NCBI GenBank assembly: GCA_034431895.1 | Contig: DAOUCM010000064.1 | Span: forward strand, 1 to 7,576 | DNA: 7,576 nt | From: JAABUE01 sp034431895 | GTDB taxonomy: Bacteria > Chloroflexota > Anaerolineae > Anaerolineales > Villigracilaceae | Direction: 5' to 3' | In this document: piece after piece, positions 1-5,939 of the stretch | How positions within the stretch are numbered: the first letter of the stretch is position 1 | Layout: each line of letters opens with the position of its first letter | Translations under genes and position numbers: made by a program | The notes under the pieces: model-generated | What the model was told of the DNA's origin: nothing | The model's database searches: none | Seen by the model: the letters and a program-made list of their open reading frames with translations, nothing else

Positions 1-349
1 GCGAGACGAAGTGACCGACCATCGAGCGCCCGGCGGTAGCCGGGTCGGCTTCCACGTCGGCGTGGGCATAGAGTTGGGCAAAGTAAGCCTGCACGTCCAG
101 CACGCCGAGCGCCATCACCCACGTCTGGTCGCGGTAATAGCCAGAGCGCCAGTCGCCCTTGCGAAACGCGCGGGCCAGCGCCACCTGCGGCACTTCCTTG
201 CCGTCGCCGAAAATGCCGAACTTGGCCTTGCCCGAAAGCACCTCCCGCCGCCCGACGATGGACACCTGCCGCGAGCGGTAGGCGATACGGTAGTCTTGCA
301 GAATCTCTTCGGGAGAAACAGGAAGGAAAGGTTGAGTAATCTTTGTCAT
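1..349 (-). CDS. 2-oxoacid dehydrogenase E1 (alpha/beta-fusion type), N-terminal fragment
   Basis: Only the first 116 codons are in the window; the gene continues past the left edge. The translation carries the conserved opening of thiamine-diphosphate-dependent 2-oxoacid dehydrogenase E1: KFGIFGDGKEVPQ at residues 43-55, GDWRSGYYRDQTW at 65-77, a YAHADVEADPATAGRSM segment at 94-110, then GHF. This pattern is typical of the long E1 proteins that fuse alpha and beta subunits and are annotated as 2-oxoisovalerate or pyruvate dehydrogenase. They decarboxylate a 2-oxoacid and pass the acyl group to a lipoyl E2. I chose the ATG at 349 because it opens the conserved frame and no in-frame ATG lies just upstream; there is no strong Shine-Dalgarno (only GGCGGC). 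The ATG overlaps the stop of the truncated ccdA frame (ATGA), but a separate promoter just upstream suggests independent transcription. It looks like core metabolism and not part of the arsenic locus. The exact substrate cannot be told. Confidence 0.85.
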   Translation of the reverse strand, partial: MTKITQPFLPVSPEEILQDYRIAYRSRQVSIVGRREVLSGKAKFGIFGDGKEVPQVALARAFRKGDWRSGYYRDQTWVMALGVLDVQAYFAQLYAHADVEADPATAGRSMVGHFVS

Positions 350-561
350 TGCGCCGCCATTTCAGATAAAGGTAGTCTAATTATAAAGGATGTCGGGCAG
401 TTTTGTAAAAAGAGAGCGTTTGGACAACTACAACGTCCCGAAGGTTTGGGGGGGATCAATCTTGTCGCGTGGTAAACAAGGCTGGTGAGAATGCCGCCAA
501 GAAAAACAAGCGCAAAAGCCAGCGGGGATGCTTCTGCAATCAGGGTGAAGTCGAAGTCCAT
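346..561 (-). pseudogene. ccdA: Truncated ccdA (thiol-disulfide membrane transporter), first 28 residues only
   Basis: The 71-residue frame begins MDFDFTLIAEASPLAFALVF and continues LGGILTSL (residues 21-28), which matches the start of CcdA-type cytochrome c biogenesis/DsbD-like transporters, where a Ser-Pro-Cys motif should follow at once. Instead, after codon 28 (about base 478) the frame reads VYHATRLIPPKPSG and ends after 71 codons with no hydrophobic segments of the CcdA type. I read the other two frames after the break and neither restores CcdA, so this is not a simple frameshift. The ATG follows the stop of the membrane thioredoxin gene by one base. CcdA normally carries electrons across the membrane to such thioredoxins, so the pair was probably functional before truncation. 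The junction may be a deletion, an insertion boundary or an assembly join. The ccdA identity rests on a short match. Confidence 0.65.
380..409 (-). promoter_or_regulatory. Predicted sigma70-type promoter of the E1 gene
   Basis: On the minus strand a perfect TATAAT -10 box (385 to 380) follows TTTACA (409 to 404) with an 18-bp spacer. Transcription would begin near 373, giving a leader of about 24 nt before the ATG at 349. The promoter lies inside the non-homologous tail of the truncated ccdA frame, which supports the view that bases below about 478 are the original upstream region of the E1 gene. Not experimentally supported. Confidence 0.55.
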
Positions 562-562
562 G

Positions 563-1003
563 TTAATTTCCCGCTGCCATTTGGGTCATCATATCCCGAA
601 ATTGCTCGGGCGGCATGGCACCGATGAATAACTGGCGTTTGCCTTGCGCATCGTAAAAGACCAGGGTTGGGATCGATTGCAAGCCTTCGCGGCGGATGAG
701 ACTGGCGTTGATTTCTTGGTAAATATCGACATCAATCAAGACGACCGAGTCTTGAAATTCAGGATAGATCTGCGCCACCGTGTTCATCATCTCCTTGCAG
801 GGAATGCACTCCAGCGAATGGAGAAAGACAAACGTGGGGCGGCCAGCGGCGAGCGCCTGGTCGAGTTCGGCTTCGAGGTTGGCAGTCGAGGTTGGAGAAT
901 TGCCGTTTTTGAGGGCAAAGACTGCGACCAACAAAAGGATAATGCCCGCCAGAATCCACAGGACAGGTGGTTGCTTGCGCGATTGTTTGTTATATTTTGG
1001 CAT
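563..1003 (-). CDS. Membrane-anchored thioredoxin-like protein
   Basis: This 146-residue protein has a basic N-terminus (KYNKQSRK), one hydrophobic helix at about residues 14-31, and then a thioredoxin fold that should face outside the cytoplasmic membrane. The redox motif is C66-I-P-C69, and the cis-proline is in SIPT (P112), followed by the usual strand LVFYDAQGK. It resembles thioredoxins that work with CcdA in reducing extracytoplasmic disulfides or maturing cytochromes. Its probable partner, ccdA, starts one base after its stop but is truncated to 28 codons, so its electron supply is uncertain. The ATG at 1003 begins the only sensible N-terminus before the helix, yet no clear Shine-Dalgarno precedes it, unlike most genes here. 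It follows the FmdE gene by 56 bp, most of it a long hairpin, so it may belong to the arsR operon or be transcribed separately. Confidence 0.85.
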   Translation of the reverse strand: MPKYNKQSRKQPPVLWILAGIILLLVAVFALKNGNSPTSTANLEAELDQALAAGRPTFVFLHSLECIPCKEMMNTVAQIYPEFQDSVVLIDVDIYQEINASLIRREGLQSIPTLVFYDAQGKRQLFIGAMPPEQFRDMMTQMAAGN

Positions 1004-1021
1004 TGAATGGCGGCGTGTTTA

Positions 1022-1053
1022 TTTTCCCTCTCCCGAAAAAGGGAGAGGGAAAA
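1022..1053. repeat. Perfect 13-bp inverted repeat (long hairpin) between fmdE-like and thioredoxin genes
   Basis: TTTTCCCTCTCCC (1022-1034) and GGGAGAGGGAAAA (1041-1053) are perfect complements around the 6-base loop GAAAAA. It begins 6 bp after the stop of the FmdE-family gene on the minus strand. There is no U-tract after the stem in either direction, since the T-runs are part of the stem, so it is not a textbook intrinsic terminator. It could block 3' exonucleases, cause partial termination, or be a copy of a dispersed intergenic palindrome. CCCTCTCCC palindromes seem familiar to me from Chloroflexota intergenic regions, but I cannot verify that here. Confidence 0.85.
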
Positions 1054-1059
1054 CTCGGC

Positions 1060-1680
1060 TTATCGCTCGATGAGCGCGTTTTTTTCGTACCCAGAGCATG
1101 GAATACAAATCGGCTGTCCGTCTTTCATCCGCAGGTAGCGGTCAAAGACATACTCGCCGCAGACACTGCACTTAGTCTTGTTAAACGAACCTTTGACGGG
1201 CTTGTAGGTGAAATCGGGTTTGGCTTCCACTTTGAACATGGTTTCATCGCTTTGCTCATAGACCCACTGGATGACTTCACGGCGCACTTCCAGCGGAATC
1301 TGCGATGGCTCGACTCCCTTTCGGCGGTAGGCGAAAAACTCGAACTTACCCATCGCGTCCACAAAATCGGGCAGGAGCGAGTAGCGCACCGCGCCCTTTT
1401 GCGGATGATAGAAAGTCGCCGCCAGTTTGCCGTAGAAAGTTTTGGCAATCATCAACTTGCCGTAGGTTGCGCCTGTAGCGGCTTGCAGTCCATCCATCAG
1501 GCAGGTTTGCGGATGTCCTTCTCCCAGTTCGGGGAAGATGAAGAAACCGTGGTCGGGTTCTTTCCCCGTGCCGAGATACGCCAGCGCCAGTTTGCCCATG
1601 CGGTAGCCAAGCGGCATAAAGGGACATTCGTGTCCGTGAAATTCAAAGGCCCATTCGGGGGGGATATGTTGCGTAGTCAT
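1060..1680 (-). CDS. FmdE-family protein with C-terminal zinc ribbon
   Basis: This 206-residue protein belongs to the FmdE family, named after subunit E of formylmethanofuran dehydrogenase. The N-terminal domain has the signature FHGHECPFMPLGYRMG (residues 14-29), in which H15, H17 and C19 are the likely metal ligands, and a second cysteine segment GHPQTCLMDG (55-64). The C-terminus carries a zinc ribbon, C171-x2-C174 and C192-x2-C195, as in many FmdE homologues. The biochemical role of stand-alone FmdE proteins is not settled; several sit near molybdenum or tungsten enzymes or metal-handling genes. Its Shine-Dalgarno AAAGGAG lies against the stop of the TauE gene (12-bp gap), so it is co-transcribed with it. 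No methanofuran pathway genes are seen here, so the original enzyme name should not be transferred. A role in metal sensing, delivery or binding is conjecture. Confidence 0.85.
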   Translation of the reverse strand: MTTQHIPPEWAFEFHGHECPFMPLGYRMGKLALAYLGTGKEPDHGFFIFPELGEGHPQTCLMDGLQAATGATYGKLMIAKTFYGKLAATFYHPQKGAVRYSLLPDFVDAMGKFEFFAYRRKGVEPSQIPLEVRREVIQWVYEQSDETMFKVEAKPDFTYKPVKGSFNKTKCSVCGEYVFDRYLRMKDGQPICIPCSGYEKNALIER

Positions 1681-1692
1681 CTTAAATCTCCT

Positions 1693-2466
1693 TTACTGAA
1701 ATAGTTTGAACAGAATTTGCGCGGCAAAAGCCCACATAATCAGACCCAAGCCTGCTTTAATGATTTTTGTATTGAACTTCATGCTCAATCTTGCACCAAG
1801 ATTACCTCCAATGAAGACAGCAACGCCAGTCGCAAGGATCAACGGAAGATCGAACTGATGGGCGGTGGCGTGGCCAAGAATCCCTGCCAGCGCGGAAAAG
1901 GAGATAATCAGGTGCGCGGAACCAGCAGCAATTTTGGTCGGGAATTTGCAGACGTAGACCATAAAGGGGACGATGAAAATCCCGCCGCCCACGCCCAGCA
2001 GTCCAGCCAGAAATCCCACTACCAGCCCGACAGCCGCAATTAGCGCGTACATGGCAGGCGACAGGCGGACGGGCGTATTTGTCTCCGCTGCTGCCTTCTC
2101 CCAGTAGGAGTAAATCATTCTTGCGCCCACAACCAGCAGGAAAGCCACGAACAACCACAATAAAAACGTCGTATCAAATGATTTGGATAACGCCCCGCCT
2201 GCAAATGCGCCGATGCTGATGCCTGGCGCAAAAATGAACGACGTTTTGTAATCGATCATCTTTTTGCGGTAGAAAATATAGCCAGCGGACAATGACGTGA
2301 TGAGATTCAAAACCAGGGAGGTGGAACTGGAAAGCAGAATCGAATATCCCAGCAGGAGTAAGAGCGGGGTATAGACTGAGCCGCCGCCCTGTCCGAACAT
2401 CGAGAAGATGAAGGCGATGACAAAGGCAAACACGACTGCCGCGATTAGCGTTGAACTAAGCTCCAT
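1693..2466 (-). CDS. TauE/SafE-family membrane exporter
   Basis: A 257-residue, highly hydrophobic protein with the two-fold repeat of the TauE/SafE family. The first half has FSMFGQGGGSVYTPLLLLLG (residues 21-40); the second has LAGLLGVGGGIFIVPFMV (153-170) followed by AAGSAHLIISFSALAG (180-195) and GGNLGARLS (220-228). About eight membrane helices are expected and the length is normal. Characterised members are linked to export or uptake of sulfite, sulfoacetate and related sulfur anions; the substrate here is unknown. It is preceded by GGAGGAT about 9 bases before the ATG at 2466 and lies 23 bp after the permease gene, so it belongs to the arsR operon. In this setting, moving a sulfur compound tied to thiol or thioarsenic chemistry is possible, but that is inference from neighbours only. 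Confidence 0.88.
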   Translation of the reverse strand: MELSSTLIAAVVFAFVIAFIFSMFGQGGGSVYTPLLLLLGYSILLSSSTSLVLNLITSLSAGYIFYRKKMIDYKTSFIFAPGISIGAFAGGALSKSFDTTFLLWLFVAFLLVVGARMIYSYWEKAAAETNTPVRLSPAMYALIAAVGLVVGFLAGLLGVGGGIFIVPFMVYVCKFPTKIAAGSAHLIISFSALAGILGHATAHQFDLPLILATGVAVFIGGNLGARLSMKFNTKIIKAGLGLIMWAFAAQILFKLFQ

Positions 2467-2489
2467 AATTTTTTATCCTCCATATTGTC

Positions 2490-3545
2490 TTACGCAACCA
2501 AATTGAACAGATAGCCGGTGATGATGATTGCCACGGCGATAACAGCGATAAAAATGGCGATCAACTGCGGTTTTAGCACCCGGCGCAAAATGATGATCTC
2601 TGGCAAACTTAAGCCAACCACCGACATCATGAACGCGAGTACCGCGCCGAGCGAAGCGCCCTTATCCAGCAGGGCGGAGACAATCGGAATTACGCCCGCC
2701 GCATTGGAGTAAAGCGGAATGCCGACCAGCACAGAAGCGGGGATGCTCCACCAGGCATCTTTGCCCATGATTCCGGTCAGGGCATCTTGCGGCACATAGC
2801 CGTGAATGAATGCCCCAATGCCGATGCCAATGATGACAAACCAGAAGACCTTGCTGACGATTTCTTTGGTGCTGTCCCAGGCGCGGCTGGCGCGCTCGTT
2901 CCAGGTCAATTTTTCTTCAAAGATTTCTGCGTTTGCGTGGGGCTTGATGTCATACACGAAGCCTTCCACGTAGCGTTCCAGTTTGAGTTTGCCAAGAATG
3001 AATCCGCTGACGACGCCAATCGTCACGCCTGAAAGCAGGTAGAGCAGGGCAATCTTCCAGCCGAAGAGGCCAATCAGCAGTACGAAGGCGACTTCGTTCA
3101 TCAACGGGGAGGTGATGAGAAAGGAGAAAGTAATCCCCAACGGGATGCCCGCCTGCACGAAGCCGATAAACAGCGGCACGGAGGAGCATGAGCAGAAGGG
3201 AGTTACCGCGCCGAAGAGCGCCGCCATCAGGTTGCCGATGCCTTCGCCGCGTTTTTCCACCAGTGCGCGCACTTTTTGGGTGTCAATGAAAGTTTGAAAG
3301 AGGGTGATCAGGAAAATCATGCCGCCCAAAAGCAGGAAGAGTTTGGGTACATCGTAAAAGAAGAATGCCAGAGACTCGCCCAAATGCGAGCCTTGTTCCA
3401 AACGGAGTAAGCCATATGCCAACCAGTTTGCCAGCGCTTCGATGCTGTTGTAGGCCACGAGCCACAGCGCGGCGGCGAGGGTCAGCAAGCCAATCAGCCG
3501 CCAGGGAATTTCGGGTTTGTTTTGCAGGGGCAGAGAGTTATCCAT
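2490..3545 (-). CDS. ArsP-type permease (PF03773 family)
   Basis: A polytopic permease of 351 residues. The family core is visible: FGAVTPFCSCSSVPLFIGF at residues 111-129 with C118 and C120, then GIPLGITFSFLITSPLMNE (133-151), and in the second half GIPLYSNAAGVIPI (275-288) and SVVGLSLPEIIILRR (308-322). Characterised ArsP proteins of this family export trivalent methylarsenicals and aromatic arsenicals, with paired cysteines needed for activity; other members are linked to other metals or remain unassigned. The open frame extends to 3632, but I place the start at 3545 because AAGGA lies 9 bases upstream, the protein then begins MDNSLPLQNK before the first helix, and the longer version would overlap the thioredoxin gene. 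The neighbouring arsR and CANC thioredoxin support an arsenical substrate; direct evidence is lacking. Confidence 0.88.
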   Translation of the reverse strand: MDNSLPLQNKPEIPWRLIGLLTLAAALWLVAYNSIEALANWLAYGLLRLEQGSHLGESLAFFFYDVPKLFLLLGGMIFLITLFQTFIDTQKVRALVEKRGEGIGNLMAALFGAVTPFCSCSSVPLFIGFVQAGIPLGITFSFLITSPLMNEVAFVLLIGLFGWKIALLYLLSGVTIGVVSGFILGKLKLERYVEGFVYDIKPHANAEIFEEKLTWNERASRAWDSTKEIVSKVFWFVIIGIGIGAFIHGYVPQDALTGIMGKDAWWSIPASVLVGIPLYSNAAGVIPIVSALLDKGASLGAVLAFMMSVVGLSLPEIIILRRVLKPQLIAIFIAVIAVAIIITGYLFNLVA

Positions 3546-3567
3546 AATACGGTTTCCTTGTGGGGGG

Positions 3568-3801
3568 CTATTGCAACATTTCCAGCAGGCGCTGGTCGTT
3601 GGGCAGGATGCCTGCCGAAACCAGTTTCCCATCCACCACCAGACCGGGCGTGGAGAGAATATTCCATTTCATGATTTCGGCATAATCGGTCACTTTTTCG
3701 ATTTCCAGTTCCAGGTTGTGTTTGGCGGCCACTGTGCGGACGTTTTGTTCAAGCCGTTTGCAGTTGGCGCAACCGCTTCCGAGAATTTTGACGTTTTTCA
3801 T
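3568..3801 (-). CDS. Small CANC thioredoxin-like protein (copy 1, permease-linked)
   Basis: A 77-residue single-domain redox protein of the small archaeal/bacterial thioredoxin type (TM0996/MTH895-like). The active site is C11-A-N-C14 in GSGCANCKRLEQ, and the cis-proline loop is LSTPGLVVDG with P52. There is no signal peptide, so it acts in the cytoplasm. It lies 29 bp after arsR and 22 bp before the permease start, with AAAGG as Shine-Dalgarno. Members of this family often sit beside ArsP-type permeases. A likely job is to reduce or bind a thiol-reactive substrate, or to keep the permease cysteines reduced, but this is not shown. It is clearly paralogous to the protein at 6018-6269: by my hand count about 43 of 77 positions are identical, including both motifs. 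Confidence 0.9.
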   Translation of the reverse strand: MKNVKILGSGCANCKRLEQNVRTVAAKHNLELEIEKVTDYAEIMKWNILSTPGLVVDGKLVSAGILPNDQRLLEMLQ

Positions 3802-3830
3802 GAAGTACCTTTCTGAGAGGAGGAAGTAGG

Positions 3831-4202
3831 TTATCGGACGGTTAATTCAGCAGGGATGTTTGCTGTTTGTCCGACGTCGCTTTTGCAGGTTGGGCAATCG
3901 CAGGCGAGGGGCAAATTCATCGGGTTGATGGTTGGTTTGCCCGCCATTTGCCGCGTTGCGTCCAGCACGTTGTAAATTTCGGGGCGGATGACGCGGTAGT
4001 AATTGTTCCAGCCATCGCGGCGGTCTTGCACAATACCGGCATCGCGCAAGACCATTAACTGCTGCGAAATATAGGCCTGGCGCAAGCCCAGGACGGCTTC
4101 GATATGACAGACGCATTGCTCACCATCGCGCAAAATGTCCAAAATAGCCAGGCGCGTAGGGTGGGTCAGGGCTTTCATGATTTTGATTTCGTATTCGTCC
4201 AT
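3831..4202 (-). CDS. arsR: ArsR/SmtB-family arsenic-responsive repressor
   Basis: A 123-residue winged-helix regulator. KALTHPTRLAILDIL (residues 10-24) is the family opening and RQAYISQQLMVLRDAGIV (41-58) is the recognition helix region, followed by the wing RRDGWNNYYRV. The sensor motif C30-V-C32 sits just before the helix-turn-helix, as in classical ArsR proteins, which leave DNA when As(III) or Sb(III) binds their cysteines. A second cysteine group, C101, C103 and C106 (CDCPTC), lies near the C-terminus and may add ligands. The open frame could start at 4253, but I choose 4202 because AAAGGT lies 6 bases upstream and because the longer version would contain the predicted promoter -10 box and operator. 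It is first gene of its operon and probably represses itself through the ATTC-N8-GAAT sites upstream, and likely the acr3 operon too. Confidence 0.93.
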   Translation of the reverse strand: MDEYEIKIMKALTHPTRLAILDILRDGEQCVCHIEAVLGLRQAYISQQLMVLRDAGIVQDRRDGWNNYYRVIRPEIYNVLDATRQMAGKPTINPMNLPLACDCPTCKSDVGQTANIPAELTVR

Positions 4203-4218
4203 ATATTTACCTTTATAT

Positions 4219-4234
4219 ATTCGATTTATTGAAT
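4219..4234. promoter_or_regulatory. Candidate ArsR operator A (arsR leader, over +1)
   Basis: ATTCGATTTATTGAAT is a 7-2-7 inverted repeat with one mismatch. It covers the expected transcription start (near 4231) of arsR and ends 17 bp from the start codon. It shares the frame ATTC-N8-GAAT with the sites at 4295-4310 and 6432-6447. Binding by this ArsR is inference. Confidence 0.6.
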
Positions 4235-4237
4235 GCG

Positions 4238-4266
4238 ATTGTACGCCCGTCATTCAGCATGGCGAA
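4238..4266 (-). promoter_or_regulatory. Predicted promoter of the arsR operon, overlapped by degenerate operator D
   Basis: On the minus strand TACAAT (4243 to 4238) is a good -10 box and TTCGCC (4266 to 4261) a weak -35 box, spaced by 17 bp. A degenerate operator, ATTCAGCATGGCGAAG at 4252-4267, overlaps the -35 and spacer; it keeps 7 of the 8 fixed bases of ATTC-N8-GAAT. Its GAAT arm (read on the minus strand) stands 8 bp before the -10 box, almost the same geometry as at the acr3 operon promoter (7 bp). A weak -35 is common in tightly repressed promoters. Confidence 0.55.
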
Positions 4267-4289
4267 GGGTTGAATGTCATCAGTATGTC

Positions 4290-4315
4290 ATTACATTCAT
4301 CTTTTTGAATGTAAT
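4290..4315. promoter_or_regulatory. Candidate ArsR operator B: perfect 10-6-10 inverted repeat
   Basis: ATTACATTCA (4290-4299) and TGAATGTAAT (4306-4315) are perfect complements around TCTTTT. The core 4295-4310, ATTCATCTTTTTGAAT, fits the 16-bp ATTC-N8-GAAT frame of sites A and C. It lies about 60-80 bp upstream of the predicted arsR transcription start and just below the acr3 terminator. It could act as an auxiliary operator. A further TGAATG half site lies at 4271-4276, and ATGTCAT occurs twice, at 4274-4280 and 4285-4291, 11 bp apart. Confidence 0.6.
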
Positions 4316-4322
4316 TTTGGCG

Positions 4323-4355
4323 AAAAGAAACCGGGCGCATGTCCCGGCTTCTTTT
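4323..4355 (-). terminator. Intrinsic terminator of the trx2-arsC-acr3 operon
   Basis: CCGGG (4331-4335) pairs with CCCGG (4343-4347) around a 7-base loop, and the stem extends after one mismatch through AAAAGAA (4323-4329) pairing with TTCTTTT (4349-4355). Read on the minus strand it starts 4 bp after the acr3 stop and ends in TTTCTTTT, as expected for a rho-independent terminator. The A/T flanks are symmetrical enough that it might also work in the plus direction. It separates the acr3 operon from the arsR promoter. Confidence 0.85.
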
Positions 4356-4359
4356 TCTT

Positions 4360-5484
4360 TTACTTGACTAACTTCTCATCCGGCGGACAGGCTTCCTGAG
4401 CGGCGGCCAGCATCCCTGGCGCGGACGCCGCCTGCGGATACCAGCGTTTTTGTAGCCAGAAAGCCACGTTCACCAGCCCAATCATCACCGGCACTTCGAC
4501 CAGCGGGCCGATGACCGCCGCAAAGGCCGCGCCGCTGTTAATGCCGAACACGGCCACCGCCACAGCAATTGCCAACTCAAAGTTGTTGCTGGCCGCTGTG
4601 AAAGAGAGCGTGGTCGTCTTGGAATAATCCGCGCCCAGGCTGCGCCCCATCCAAAACGAGACCAGGAACATGACCACAAAGTAAATCAGGAGCGGGATGG
4701 CGATCCGCACCACATCCAGCGGGATTTGGACAATCAGGTTGCCCTTGAGCGAGAACATGACCATAATCGTAAAGAGCAAGGCAATCAGCGTCAGCGGGCT
4801 GATGCGCGGCACAAAGTTTTTGTAGTACCACTCACTGCCCTTGAGTTTAACCAAAATCAGGCGGGTGAAGAAGCCCGCCAGGAAGGGGATGCCCAGATAA
4901 ATGAAGACGCTTTCGGCAATCTGCCCGATGGTGATGTCCACCACCACGCCCTCCAGCCCAAACCAGGTCGGCAGGATGGTCAGGAACAGCCAGGCATAGA
5001 CGCTGTAAAACAGCACCTGGAAGATGCTATTGAAGGCCACCAGCCCGGCGGCGTATTCCGTGTCGCCGTGCGCCAGTTCGTTCCAGACAATCACCATGGC
5101 GATGCAGCGCGCCAGGCCAATCATAATCAGCCCGGCGATGTATTCCGGGTAGCCTTGCAGGAAGATGATCGCCAGCACGAACATCAGCACCGGGCCAATC
5201 AGCCAGTTTTGCACCAGAGAAAGCGCCAGCACCTTCTTGTTGCGAAAGACATCGCCCAATTCCTCGTATTTGACCTTGGTAAAGGGCGGGTACATCATCA
5301 AAATCAGACCGATAGCAATCGGGATGTTGGTCGTGCCGACTGAAACCGCGTCGTTAAATTGCTGTACGCCCGCCGGGAACAGGAACCCGATGCCGACCCC
5401 AATTGCCATCGCGGCAAAAATCCACAGGGTCAGGTAACGGTCGAGAAACGAGAGTTGCTTGCTAAGGGGTTTTGCCTGAGACAT
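4360..5484 (-). CDS. acr3: Acr3-family arsenite efflux permease
   Basis: A 374-residue membrane protein with the ten-helix layout of the Acr3 (ArsB-type, bile-acid/arsenite/riboflavin superfamily) exporters. It pumps As(III), and in some members Sb(III), out of the cell. Hallmarks are MMYPPFTKVKYEEL (63-76), the segment GLARCIAMVIVWNELAHGD (123-141) containing the conserved and essential cysteine C127, NSIFQVLFYSVYAWLF (152-167), and FTAASNNFELAIAVAVAVFG (295-314) with conserved E303. The C-terminal tail after residue 350 is variable and probably cytoplasmic. The start at 5484 has GGAGGAAGC directly upstream. It follows arsC by 34 bp and ends just before a strong terminator, so it is last in the trx2-arsC-acr3 operon. 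It completes the arsenate route by removing the arsenite that ArsC makes. Confidence 0.96.
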   Translation of the reverse strand: MSQAKPLSKQLSFLDRYLTLWIFAAMAIGVGIGFLFPAGVQQFNDAVSVGTTNIPIAIGLILMMYPPFTKVKYEELGDVFRNKKVLALSLVQNWLIGPVLMFVLAIIFLQGYPEYIAGLIMIGLARCIAMVIVWNELAHGDTEYAAGLVAFNSIFQVLFYSVYAWLFLTILPTWFGLEGVVVDITIGQIAESVFIYLGIPFLAGFFTRLILVKLKGSEWYYKNFVPRISPLTLIALLFTIMVMFSLKGNLIVQIPLDVVRIAIPLLIYFVVMFLVSFWMGRSLGADYSKTTTLSFTAASNNFELAIAVAVAVFGINSGAAFAAVIGPLVEVPVMIGLVNVAFWLQKRWYPQAASAPGMLAAAQEACPPDEKLVK

Positions 5485-5518
5485 GCTTCCTCCAGATAAA
5501 ATAATTGGGGATTGGTAA

Positions 5519-5917
5519 TTAACGCACTTGCGCCAGAATTTGCGGAATCACTTCGGCAATTTCATCACGCACACGCCGGAAATCGGCCATATCGTCGGTT
5601 GTGGCCGGGTCGAAGAAGCTGTGATGCACCTTTTTGCCGTTTCCAAGCCAGACGGGACAATCTTCCGCTGCCGAATCGCAGACTGTGACCACCAGGTCAA
5701 AATCTATGCTGCGAAATTCATCGGCCAGTTTGGAACGCCCCTCGTGCTGGATCCCGATTTCGGCAAGCGCAGCAATCGCCTTGGGGTGGGTATAACCCGC
5801 TGGTCGCGTTCCCGCTGAAACGGCCTGCCATTCATCTGACAGGCGGGCATTGACAATCGCCTCCGCCATTTGTGAGCGGCACGAATTTCCGGTACACAAA
5901 AATAAGACTTTTTTCAT
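5519..5917 (-). CDS. arsC: Arsenate reductase ArsC, thioredoxin-coupled (LMW phosphatase fold)
   Basis: A 132-residue cytoplasmic enzyme that reduces arsenate to arsenite. The P-loop C8-TGNSC-R14-S is the nucleophile and oxyanion site of the low-molecular-weight phosphatase fold. The redox pair C80 and C87 in VTVCDSAAEDCPVW has the seven-residue spacing of the C82/C89 pair in Staphylococcus ArsC, and FFDPA (101-105) carries the general acid D103. This marks the thioredoxin-dependent class, in which the final disulfide is reduced by a thioredoxin and not by glutaredoxin. The small CANC thioredoxin encoded just upstream is an attractive reductant. The start at 5917 is preceded by GAGGAG with 7-base spacing. 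A perfect 23-bp palindrome lies 22 bp upstream of the start codon and may control this part of the operon. Confidence 0.96.
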   Translation of the reverse strand: MKKVLFLCTGNSCRSQMAEAIVNARLSDEWQAVSAGTRPAGYTHPKAIAALAEIGIQHEGRSKLADEFRSIDFDLVVTVCDSAAEDCPVWLGNGKKVHHSFFDPATTDDMADFRRVRDEIAEVIPQILAQVR

Positions 5918-5939
5918 AAGCTATCTCCTCGGTTTTTAT

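Noticed and set aside
11..475. A 154-codon plus-strand open frame at the left edge
   Set aside because: The minus strand reads conserved E1 dehydrogenase motifs through 1-349 and runs off the edge; the plus frame has no recognisable domain.
346..478. A frameshift at the G7 run (448-454) as the cause of ccdA loss
   Set aside because: Similarity to CcdA is already lost at about 478, upstream of the run in reading direction, and no other frame restores it.
967..1704. A 245-codon plus-strand open frame
   Set aside because: It is antisense to the FmdE-family gene, whose metal motifs and zinc ribbon are clear, and it also crosses the long hairpin.
3546..3632. A longer permease start at 3632
   Set aside because: The extra 29 residues are cysteine-rich and unlike a transporter N-terminus, overlap the thioredoxin gene, and a good Shine-Dalgarno precedes the ATG at 3545.
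4219..4315. A CRISPR-like or iteron array, suggested by repeated ATTCA/TGAAT elements
   Set aside because: The elements are short dyads at irregular spacing beside an arsR start and match operators better than spaced direct repeats.
4726..5343. A 205-codon plus-strand open frame inside acr3
   Set aside because: It is rich in Q, H, D and N, the mirror of hydrophobic codons on the other strand; Acr3 motifs establish the minus-strand frame.
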